This document shows positions 57,009-64,000 of a DNA stretch of 64,000 nucleotides, one piece after another; within the stretch, counting starts at the first letter, position 1; every line of letters starts with the position of its first letter. The translations under genes and the position numbers were made by a program. The notes beneath the pieces are model-generated. The model did no database searches and had not been told where the DNA came from. It was given only the letters and a program-made list of their open reading frames with translations. The DNA comes from Paenibacillus pabuli (GTDB lineage Bacteria; Bacillota; Bacilli; Paenibacillales; Paenibacillaceae): NCBI RefSeq assembly GCF_023101145.1, contig NZ_CP073714.1:2170001-2234000 (forward strand). Reading direction: 5' to 3'.

Positions 57009-58910
57009 ATGATATCGGAATTGCAATTCTTTATGCGCAAGCTGCATCGAGTAACGGGCCCAGTGTTGTATTGGAACCTGCTGGGCATGATCTGTATCAG
57101 TCTGATGGAAGGAATCGGCATATATATGCTCGTTCCGATGTTAAGTCTCATTGGTGTTTTTGAAATGGGATCAACAAGTCTGCACTTACCCTGGCTATCC
57201 GAATTTTTGAATCGTTTTCCGGAAAATGGCCGGCTACTGCTGGTGCTGCTGACTTTTGTCCTCATTGTCTCAGGACAGGCGTGGCTTCAACGTCTTCAGA
57301 CGATTCGCAACACTCGAATTCAGCAGCAATTCGTTCGAACGCTGCGCATGGAAACCTATCGTGCCATCATTATGGCACAGTGGTCTTTTTTTCTCCAAAA
57401 ACGAAAATCCGATTTTAATCATATATTAACGACCGAGCTTGCCCGAGTTAGTCAGGGAACGAACATTATGCTGCAAATGGCGGCTTCCTTGATCTTCACC
57501 GGCATTCAGATTGGCTTGGCCTTCTGGCTGTCTGCCAAATTAACCACCCTTGTCCTGGTCTGCGGATTGGTATTATTTATTGTCTTGAGAAAATTCGTGA
57601 AACGGGCAAAACAGATTGGGGACCAGACATCAGAATATTCCCAGAGCTATTATAATGGTATTACAGAGCACTTTAACGGAATCAAGGATATTAAGAGCAA
57701 TATGCTCGAAAAATCACATATTAGCTGGTTTGAGCGTATGTGTGGACGGATTGAACAAAACGTGATTCAGTTCAGCCAGTTGAACAGTGGCACACAATTG
57801 ATTCATCGAGTATCGGCGGCTGTCATTATTGCTGCTTTTATCTATTTATCCCTGCATGTTCTCGCTGTACCTCCGGCAAGTTTGTTGCTCATCATTCTGA
57901 TTTTTTCACGGTTGTGGCCGCGATTCACGTCCATTCAGTCCAATCTGGAGTATATGAGTTCGATGCTGCCCGCGTTTCAGATTGTGAGAGAGTTACAGAC
58001 CGAGACGGAGAAAAGCCGTGAGATTAGTGAAAAAGCAGTTCATGCTGGTGAACCATATGATCAGGAATTAATGGTTCCCGGTCCGCGTTCGGTTAGAATG
58101 AGGGCTCAGGTTAAGACGGATGAGCAGGACGATGGCGATGTGCGACACATTGAACCCTTGGAGCTTAAGGAGTCTATCGAGTGTCAGCAAGTCAATTATC
58201 GCTACGAAGGCAGCGATACCTACTCGTTATTTGAAGCGTATGCATCCATCCCTGCGAGAGGCATGACGGCCATTGTAGGCAAATCGGGTGCTGGGAAGAG
58301 CACGATGATAGATCTGATTATGGGACTCATTCGTCCGGAAAGCGGTCAGATTTTGGTGGATGGTGTGCCGTTAACCGAAAATCGATTGTTAGCTTGGAGA
58401 AGTTCAATTGGTTATGTTTCTCAGGACCCTTTTCTGTTTCATACGAGCATTCGCGAAAATTTGCGCCTGGTTGACCCCAATGCCAGTGAGGAACAGATGT
58501 GGCATGCCTTACAGTTCTCTTCGTCTGCAGGGTTTGTCCGCAAACTTCCACAGGGATTGGATACCATTATCGGTGATCGGGGCATCCGCTTGTCCGGCGG
58601 TGAACGTCAGCGATTGGTGCTTGCCCGCGCCATGCTTCGGAACCCTTCTGTATTGGTATTGGATGAGGCGACAAGTGCGCTGGATAGTGAGAATGAACAG
58701 CATATTCATGAGGCCCTTGAGCGCCTGAAAGGGCACGTTACCGTAATTGTTATCGCACACCGTTTATCCACCATTCGAACAGCAGATCGAGTGATTGTAT
58801 TGGATGAGGGCCGAGTTATCCAACAGGGGGGCTTTCAGCAATTATCAACGGACCCGGTGGGCACGTTCAGTAAACTGTTGAATATGCAAGCTGGCGTTGT
58901 GGGGCAATGA
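57009..58910 (+). CDS. Lasso peptide ABC exporter (D protein)
   Basis: A protein of 633 residues: an ABC half transporter with about six membrane segments (residues ~20-320), then a nucleotide-binding domain with Walker A VGKSGAGKSTMID, signature LSGGERQR, Walker B VLVLDEATSALDS and the H-loop VIVIAHRLS. It exports the mature peptide and probably gives self-immunity. A ~50-residue acidic linker joins the two domains. Last gene of the operon. Confidence 0.92.
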   Translation: MISELQFFMRKLHRVTGPVLYWNLLGMICISLMEGIGIYMLVPMLSLIGVFEMGSTSLHLPWLSEFLNRFPENGRLLLVLLTFVLIVSGQAWLQRLQTIRNTRIQQQFVRTLRMETYRAIIMAQWSFFLQKRKSDFNHILTTELARVSQGTNIMLQMAASLIFTGIQIGLAFWLSAKLTTLVLVCGLVLFIVLRKFVKRAKQIGDQTSEYSQSYYNGITEHFNGIKDIKSNMLEKSHISWFERMCGRIEQNVIQFSQLNSGTQLIHRVSAAVIIAAFIYLSLHVLAVPPASLLLIILIFSRLWPRFTSIQSNLEYMSSMLPAFQIVRELQTETEKSREISEKAVHAGEPYDQELMVPGPRSVRMRAQVKTDEQDDGDVRHIEPLELKESIECQQVNYRYEGSDTYSLFEAYASIPARGMTAIVGKSGAGKSTMIDLIMGLIRPESGQILVDGVPLTENRLLAWRSSIGYVSQDPFLFHTSIRENLRLVDPNASEEQMWHALQFSSSAGFVRKLPQGLDTIIGDRGIRLSGGERQRLVLARAMLRNPSVLVLDEATSALDSENEQHIHEALERLKGHVTVIVIAHRLSTIRTADRVIVLDEGRVIQQGGFQQLSTDPVGTFSKLLNMQAGVVGQ

Positions 58911-58942
58911 GTGTCGCATTAAATTCCGAAATGAAAATGCAA

Positions 58943-58975
58943 AAAGGCGCGCCATTGGAGGCAGCGCCTTTGATC
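58943..58975 (-). terminator. Terminator between the exporter and cysC genes
   Basis: The 8-bp stem AAAGGCGC/GCGCCTTT has a T run on the minus-strand side, so it serves mainly cysC. The two genes converge on it. Confidence 0.65.
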
Positions 58976-59019
58976 TGTATGTATCAGGAAAGTAGTTCGA
59001 AATTATTGCCGAAGTTCAA

Positions 59020-59658
59020 TTAATGAACGATGGCATTACCAATTGGTTGTGAAAGATGAAATGCACCGATACGTTCCAGATGCTGTACGATTTTATGCAC
59101 GGCTTCTTCGATGGACAGCTCTTCAGTATCAATGATCAGTGTAGGATCTTCCGGAATATCGTAAGGGGCAGAAATCCCTGTGAAATGTGGAATGGCACCG
59201 CTGCGCGCCTTTTTGTAAAGTCCTTTTGGATCACGCCGTTCGCATTCTTCAATCGAACAACGCACATAGATTTCAATGAAATCATCAGCTTCAAAGAGCT
59301 GTCTAACCATATTTCGATCTTGTGCGTCAGGGGAGATAAAGGCGGAAAGAACAAATACGCCGGCATCTACCATCAACTTGGAAACTTCACCAATCCGGCG
59401 CAGATTTTCTTGCCGATCCTCAGCCGTGAAGCCAAGGTCCCGATTCAGTCCATGACGGACGTTATCCCCATCCAGCACATAACAATGAATCCCTTTTTCA
59501 TAGAGATACTGCTCCAGGGCAAATGCAAGCGAGGATTTGCCTGCACCTGATAAGCCAGTGAACCATAAGGCACGACTGCGATGACCGTTAAGTTTCTCCC
59601 TGTCCTGTCTGTTTAAGCTGGATTGCTGCCAGGTAATATTACGTTCTTCCTTTGACAT
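59020..59658 (-). CDS. cysC: Adenylylsulfate (APS) kinase
   Basis: A protein of 212 residues from ATG 59658. Walker [34 protein letters not shown], and [16 protein letters not shown], all typical of CysC. It converts APS and ATP to PAPS, the sulfate donor of sulfotransferases. Placed convergent to the lasso operon that begins with a sulfotransferase, it may supply that enzyme; general sulfate assimilation is the alternative, though no cysD, cysN or cysH is nearby. Confidence 0.93.
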   Translation of the reverse strand: MSKEERNITWQQSSLNRQDREKLNGHRSRALWFTGLSGAGKSSLAFALEQYLYEKGIHCYVLDGDNVRHGLNRDLGFTAEDRQENLRRIGEVSKLMVDAGVFVLSAFISPDAQDRNMVRQLFEADDFIEIYVRCSIEECERRDPKGLYKKARSGAIPHFTGISAPYDIPEDPTLIIDTEELSIEEAVHKIVQHLERIGAFHLSQPIGNAIVH

Positions 59659-59806
59659 GGATATCCGCCTCTTCCTACGTATCATATGAATAATATTTTA
59701 ACATATTTACAAGATTATAGCACCTTCTGAACTTGGCACAATTTAGCGTGAGTTAACGATAATTCGGGTATAGATGTAGTACATACATAGCAGGAGGAAC
59801 ACCAAC

Positions 59807-60205
59807 ATGAACAATAACATACACAACATACAAGTCAATTTTCAGTGCGCGGATTGCGATCAGGAGATCCTAGCAATTTTTGCTCAAGAGCAGGTTAGTG
59901 CAGTTCGCTGTTCTGGATGTGGTAGAGCATACACTTTAATGAAACCTACCATTGGTGATGAGATTTTGCTTGATTGGGAGCAGGAGGCTTTATATCATAA
60001 ATTGCGGGCAGATCGGTCTGAACATGATAACCACAATATGTCTGCCCTGATTATTAAGGTTATTGAGCTGCTTACCTGGAGGGATAGTGGTGATGGTCAG
60101 ACACGTGCGATAGAAATGGTGAGAGAGTGGCTGGCTTCCAGTGGGAAACCTGAAACATTACTTGAGTTGTTTCATCATCCGGAGCGAGACAATAAACGGT
60201 TTTGA
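59807..60205 (+). CDS. Zinc-ribbon protein, unknown
   Basis: A protein of 132 residues. The N-terminal ~45 residues have CADC and CSGC pairs (rubredoxin-like zinc ribbon). The rest is helical and acidic. AGGAGGAAC precedes the ATG. No family is recognised. Confidence 0.7.
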   Translation: MNNNIHNIQVNFQCADCDQEILAIFAQEQVSAVRCSGCGRAYTLMKPTIGDEILLDWEQEALYHKLRADRSEHDNHNMSALIIKVIELLTWRDSGDGQTRAIEMVREWLASSGKPETLLELFHHPERDNKRF

Positions 60206-60361
60206 ACGTAGAGATGCGAATTGGGGCCAATTTGGTCATGTATGTGAAACAATCGTGATCTGAAATTTTACATACATTAGCTGTTCCTGTGGCATATTAC
60301 CTGAAGGTGTTCGTGATAGGAAACGACAAACCGAATTTTTCAGGAACAGGAGCGGATAGCA

Positions 60362-61141
60362 ATGAAGCGAATGGTTCTTTACATGCTGCTGGCTATAATG
60401 ACTTTCGGTGTACTACCGGCACATACTGAAGCATCGCCAATAAACGGAGCTTATCACTTTGGTTTCAAAAAAAGCCAAAACGGCCAGCTGCCTTCCATTG
60501 ATCAGGAAGGATTTAAGGAGATTTTGCAGCATAACGATGCCATCTTCCTGGGGGATACGAAACAGAAAGAACTGTATCTTACGTTTGATAACGGTTATGA
60601 AAATGGGTTTACACCAGCTATCTTGGATGTTCTGCGTGATAAGAAAGTGCCAGCTGCTTTTTTTGTCACCGGACATTATTTGAAAGATCAGCCTGAATTG
60701 GTGAAGCGAATGGCAGCAGAGGGACATATTGTGGGTAACCACTCCTGGAGCCATCCCGATATGACCCGGGTTTCCAATGAAAAAATAAGAACAGAGCTCG
60801 ATCAGGTACGGTCTGAAGTCAACCGGTTGACTGGACAGCAAGCGACCTTCTTGCGACCGCCACGTGGAATCTTCAACAACCGGACGCTAGCAGAAAGCCA
60901 TGCACAAGGTTACGTTAGTGTGTTTTGGTCCGTTGCTTACAAAGATTGGGATACCAAAGTGCAACGAGGGACAGAATATGCACGTCAGCAAGTCCTGAAA
61001 CAACTGCATCCGGGAGCTGTGATTCTGCTTCACTCTGTGTCGAAAGATAACACGGAGGCGCTGGCCTCCATAATTGATGAAGCGCGTAAGCAAGGATATG
61101 CGTTCAAAAGTTTGAATGACCTGAAAACAAAAACTTATTAA
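60362..61141 (+). CDS. pdaA: Polysaccharide deacetylase, PdaA-like
   Basis: A protein of 259 residues with signal peptide (MKRMVLYMLLAIMTFGVLPA...). NodB fold: LYLTFDNGYENGF, HIVGNHSWSHPDMTR, RPPRGIFNN, and VILLHSVSKDN. The N-terminal part INGAYHFGFKKSQNG and the TFDNGYE variant of motif 1 are those of PdaA, which makes muramic delta-lactam in spore cortex. A PdaC-type enzyme is less likely. AGGAGCGG precedes the ATG. Confidence 0.85.
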   Translation: MKRMVLYMLLAIMTFGVLPAHTEASPINGAYHFGFKKSQNGQLPSIDQEGFKEILQHNDAIFLGDTKQKELYLTFDNGYENGFTPAILDVLRDKKVPAAFFVTGHYLKDQPELVKRMAAEGHIVGNHSWSHPDMTRVSNEKIRTELDQVRSEVNRLTGQQATFLRPPRGIFNNRTLAESHAQGYVSVFWSVAYKDWDTKVQRGTEYARQQVLKQLHPGAVILLHSVSKDNTEALASIIDEARKQGYAFKSLNDLKTKTY

Positions 61142-61161
61142 TATTACATGTTTAAAATTGA

Positions 61162-61204
61162 AAAAGGGCATCCTGAGCTATGGTAGCTTTGGGATGCCTT
61201 TTTT
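61162..61204 (+). terminator. Rho-independent terminator of the pdaA-like gene
   Basis: The stem GGCATCC/GGATGCC with an inner AGCTA/TAGCT hairpin is followed by six T. Confidence 0.85.
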
Positions 61205-61275
61205 GCTTGATCTTTGGTGGTTTAAGCAAGCGTGCTATTAATTATTAAGGAACATGCAGTATGATGAGAGGTCCT

Positions 61276-62124
61276 TTATAGAACCGTGTTGTAAATGATA
61301 CCGATCGTTTTGGGACCACAATGACTGCATATTACGCAACCAGCCGTAGTCAATTCCACTCGTGCACCGGTCTGCTCTTGCAGTGATTTTTGTAAATCAA
61401 GCGCATCTTCCTCGGCCATCGTATGCACAACGATAACGAGGTCGCGGTCGATCTGTTCCTTATGGTTAAGCGTGTTTTGCAGCATTTGTTCCAGCGCTTT
61501 TTCCCGTTTGCCACGGACTTTGTATGCAGGTGACATCTTTCCATCGGTTACCCGAATAACGGGGCGGATTTTTAGCAGACTGCCAATCAGATTTTGCATG
61601 CCGGAGCAGCGTCCACCTTTGTACAGATACTCCAACGTATCAATGACAAATTCAGTTCGCACATTCGGTTTTATGGCTTCAACGAGATGTGTAATCTCCG
61701 TCAGGCTCTGTCCTTGTTCAGCTGCATGAACTGCCTTCATGACCATCAGGCCAATCCCGGAAGAAAGATTCAAAGAATCCACGACAGAGATGCGACCTTC
61801 CGGAAACTCGGAACTGGCCAATCTTGCATTTTGGTAAGTTGATGAAAGTTCAGAGGACAGGCTGATATACAAGATATCATACCCTTGTTCTATGTAAGGT
61901 TGAAATGCCGTCATGAAATCAGCAGGTGAAGGCGCTGCCGTTTTGGGCAAACGCCCATCCCTGCTTACACGTTCATAGAGCTGCTCCGGCTTAATTTCAG
62001 CACCGTCCTTTAGTGATTCCTCACCAAACACGACATATAAAGGGATGATACCAATATCGTGCTGCTGGATCCATGCTGGGGCCAGATCACTTGTGCTGTC
62101 CGTGAAAATTTTAATTCGTGACAT
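61276..62124 (-). CDS. DegV family protein (fatty-acid-binding)
   Basis: A protein of 282 residues. DegV features: IKIFTDSTSDLAPAW, the head-group-binding YISLSSELSSTYQNAR, and C-terminal CGPKTIGIIYN. DegV/FakB proteins carry fatty acids to the kinase FakA. AAAGGAGATTGAC precedes the ATG. Confidence 0.92.
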   Translation of the reverse strand: MSRIKIFTDSTSDLAPAWIQQHDIGIIPLYVVFGEESLKDGAEIKPEQLYERVSRDGRLPKTAAPSPADFMTAFQPYIEQGYDILYISLSSELSSTYQNARLASSEFPEGRISVVDSLNLSSGIGLMVMKAVHAAEQGQSLTEITHLVEAIKPNVRTEFVIDTLEYLYKGGRCSGMQNLIGSLLKIRPVIRVTDGKMSPAYKVRGKREKALEQMLQNTLNHKEQIDRDLVIVVHTMAEEDALDLQKSLQEQTGARVELTTAGCVICSHCGPKTIGIIYNTVL

Positions 62125-62202
62125 GTCAATCTCCTTTGGATACGAAAATTTGGCAATAGAATGAATCAGGTTGATATGGATCCTTGTTATTTCATTTAGC
62201 TT

Positions 62203-62688
62203 TTACATCATATAGATGCCTGCGATGATAAGCCCTGCAAACGCCAGGATCATGACACCACTAAGAATGGTTCCAATGATTGCAAAGACTTTTTTTCGAT
62301 TCTTGAGAATAAGCCCAATTACCCCGAGAATAAGTCCAGCCAGGTTCAGAATCAGACAAACAAGAACAGCCAGAGAAGCCAGAACTACTGCCGGATGCAG
62401 TGCGATCTCTTCCACTTGTATCGGAGTGACTAAGGCGCCAATCGAACTGTTGATAGCCATTGTGGCAATAACTAAAGTCAGCATGTAACCAATAATCGAG
62501 ACCAATCCAATCACAAAGCTTGCAATGCCAGGTCCGGAATGTTTCAAACGACCCACGAATGGATCTTCCTGAGCGGAAGGATAAGGTGTAAACAGGTTGT
62601 CATGATATGGATCTGAATGGTCCGTACTGGAGCCGGATGGATAAGAATGATGGTTATTCTGGTTATTCTGATTATTTTGATTATCCAT
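62203..62688 (-). CDS. Small membrane protein, DUF4190-like
   Basis: A protein of 161 residues: an N-terminal hydrophilic tail rich in Asn, Gln, His and Ser with an NQN repeat, then three membrane segments (IASFVIGLVSIIGYMLTLVI, VVLASLAVLVCLILNLAGLI, IIGTILSGVMILAFAGLIIA) with GVIGLILKNRKK between. Function unknown. Confidence 0.75.
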   Translation of the reverse strand: MDNQNNQNNQNNHHSYPSGSSTDHSDPYHDNLFTPYPSAQEDPFVGRLKHSGPGIASFVIGLVSIIGYMLTLVIATMAINSSIGALVTPIQVEEIALHPAVVLASLAVLVCLILNLAGLILGVIGLILKNRKKVFAIIGTILSGVMILAFAGLIIAGIYMM

Positions 62689-62967
62689 AAATGGTGTGTC
62701 CCTCCCTTAGTCGTGGTCATGAGTGTAATTAACCTAATCCGGGTGTTAAGATTCTCTTCAAGAGAATGAAGGCATTCCTTTTTACTTTTCCATAAATATC
62801 GATAAAAATCAAGGTTTCACGCCAGTTTTCGTCCATTTTGGGGCAAAAGCTTAGCAAAGTATATATAACCAGACATATGAATGCCTTCCGCATTGCAGCT
62901 TGCTGGTAAACACGGCAAGGATTCGCTAAAATGAATATTGAGAGATGAATTAAGGGAGAGAAGGAAA

Positions 62968-63354
62968 ATGCAACGGAAATGGATGATGCTTGGTGCTGTA
63001 CTTACAATGCTTTCTGTAGCCATTGGTGCGTTTGGTGCACACATGCTCAAGGAAAGAATTGGTGCAGACGCTATAGCCGTGTATGAAACCGGAGTGCAGT
63101 ACCACATGATACATGCAATCGCACTGCTGATTATTGGTCTCACAGCGGGTCAGCTCGGACCGTCCACCAAGCTCAAGTGGGCAGCACGCCTGTTGTTTAC
63201 AGGAATTATCATATTCTCGGGCAGTCTGTATGTACTGAGTATTTCAGGTATTAAAATGTTGGGAGCCATCACGCCAATTGGCGGGGTTGCCTTTATTGTC
63301 GGGTGGTTGTTATTCGCAATGGACGTATGGGAGCGGGGGAAAGATCGCTCTTAA
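62968..63354 (+). CDS. DUF423 membrane protein (YwdK-like)
   Basis: A protein of 128 residues with four membrane segments: MMLGAVLTMLSVAIGAFGAH, AIALLIIGLTAGQLG, LLFTGIIIFSGSLYVLS and ITPIGGVAFIVGWLLFA. GAFGAHMLKE is the family hallmark. ATG 62968 follows GAGAAGGAAA. Function unknown. Confidence 0.9.
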   Translation: MQRKWMMLGAVLTMLSVAIGAFGAHMLKERIGADAIAVYETGVQYHMIHAIALLIIGLTAGQLGPSTKLKWAARLLFTGIIIFSGSLYVLSISGIKMLGAITPIGGVAFIVGWLLFAMDVWERGKDRS

Positions 63355-63433
63355 TGCGTGCTCATAAGCTCATTAAAAGGCCAAGGCACAGCTGAAGTTG
63401 TTCCAGTTACCTGTTATCAGAAAGAAAATCCAA

Positions 63434-63486
63434 AAAAGCAACTTGCGTGAGAAATGTACCCAATTTCCCCGTAAGTTGCTTTTGTT
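63434..63486. terminator. Terminator between convergent genes
   Basis: The stem AAAAGCAACTT/AAGTTGCTTTT (11 bp) has a 28-base loop and a T-rich end. Confidence 0.65.
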
Positions 63487-63502
63487 TTGAATGCTCATTC
63501 AG

Positions 63503-64000
63503 TTAGAGAAATTCATCAATTTCATTGGTTCGGAATGTATACACTTGTTTTTCATCCACATGGTAGACGCTTACAATGCTGTTATCCCGATCAAAATTCA
63601 AAATGCGGCATGGTATGCTCTGGTGCTTACCGTTCTTGTTGTTCACAACGATCCGAGTAAGACGGTTTTCTTTGATAAGGGTATCAATCCATACGTCGAA
63701 TGAATTTCCGTTGGTAGTGTTGGATGCTTCGGTTGAAGGAGTGTTCTGGGAAGCAGGTGTTTCGGCTTCATTTTCTGGTTTACCATGAACGGTTGAAGCC
63801 GTCGCTTGATTTGGTGATGAGCTTTTTTGTCTTGCATTAGATTGTGTTTTTTTTCTTTCTTTATGAAGAAAGGCAAATGAGTCCTTTTTGGACTGGAGTG
63901 TCACTTCAATAATTTTGCCAAGCTCTATGCCGGATTGAATCCGGAAGTCCGCAATTTGTTCCTCTTTGTTAATGAACTCCAACAGGGACTGCAGCGCCAA
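63503..64000 (-). CDS. Protein of unknown function, possibly with an Hfq-like C-terminal domain (may continue beyond window)
   Basis: At least 165 residues; the frame is open to the window edge, where a TTG could be either a start or an internal Leu. An N-terminal part (LLEFINKEEQIADFRIQSGI) and a long Ser/Thr/Gln-rich linker are followed by ~65 residues (FDVWIDTLIKENRLTRIVVN, CRILNFDRDNSIVSVYHV) that resemble an Sm/Hfq-like barrel. This similarity is a visual guess. Confidence 0.6.
   Translation of the reverse strand: MALQSLLEFINKEEQIADFRIQSGIELGKIIEVTLQSKKDSFAFLHKERKKTQSNARQKSSSPNQATASTVHGKPENEAETPASQNTPSTEASNTTNGNSFDVWIDTLIKENRLTRIVVNNKNGKHQSIPCRILNFDRDNSIVSVYHVDEKQVYTFRTNEIDEFL

Noticed and set aside
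59020-59658. cysC as part of a sulfate assimilation operon
   Set aside because: No other sulfate assimilation genes are adjacent; the convergent sulfotransferase operon is the closer link, though this is not proof.
1-64000. tRNA or rRNA genes, or insertion sequences
   Set aside because: None was recognised on either strand; no transposase was seen, and the prophage is inserted in a protein gene, not a tRNA.

Overview
The window is a chromosomal segment of an endospore-forming Firmicute, most likely a Paenibacillus. The evidence is the sporulation genes prkA, yhbH, spoVR and a pdaA-like deacetylase, strong AGGAGG-type ribosome binding sites, a YesM/YesN-type two-component pair, and a lasso-peptide cluster of the paeninodin type. 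It holds three blocks: host genes (1-11.09 kb), one complete prophage (about 11.09-47.21 kb), and host genes again (47.21-64 kb), including a complete lasso-peptide biosynthetic operon.

Left host block: the 3' part of prkA, a globin-coupled chemotaxis-type sensor, a LacI-family regulator, an AraC-type response regulator with its histidine kinase (preceded by a perfect catabolite-repression box), and an MHYT-PAS-GGDEF-EAL cyclic-di-GMP protein. Then comes the C-terminal nine tenths of spoVR on the minus strand.

The prophage (about 36.1 kb) sits inside spoVR. The N-terminal 58 codons of spoVR lie at the far right end (47214-47387), directly coupled to yhbH. Joining the two pieces across the attachment sites restores one open frame of about 479 residues. 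A large serine recombinase is encoded next to attL. This is the architecture of the skin and SPbeta elements, which are excised in the mother cell to rebuild a sporulation gene. The phage is a cos-type siphovirus with HK97-like heads. From left to right it has recombinase, LexA-like repressor with an operator array, Cro-like regulator, many small early genes, PcfK/PcfJ-like proteins, DnaD-like protein, helicase loader, DnaB helicase, sigma-like late regulator, an Acb2/Tad1-type counter-defence protein, HNH nuclease, terminase, portal, protease and capsid. These are followed by head-tail connectors, major tail protein, tail chaperones with a probable frameshift, tape measure, a distal-tail (Dit) gene that looks split by a tail-fibre cassette, Tal protein, a secreted moron, holin, and a two-domain endolysin. 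The right end carries an SOS-type promoter, a small HTH gene and a 68-residue gene beside attR that may encode the excision factor.

Right host block: yhbH, an MFS transporter, then a single-strand operon of sulfotransferase, lasso cyclase, precursor peptide, HPr-kinase-like peptide kinase, PqqD-like leader-binding protein, leader protease, nucleotidyltransferase and ABC exporter. It is followed by a convergent APS kinase that could supply the sulfotransferase with PAPS. The predicted lasso core starts AGTGYRQID, with an Ala1-Asp9 ring, and ends in Ser. The remaining genes are a zinc-ribbon protein, a PdaA-like deacetylase, a DegV protein, two small membrane proteins and an unrecognised protein at the right edge.

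All functional calls are from reading translated sequence and motif memory; no database search was run.
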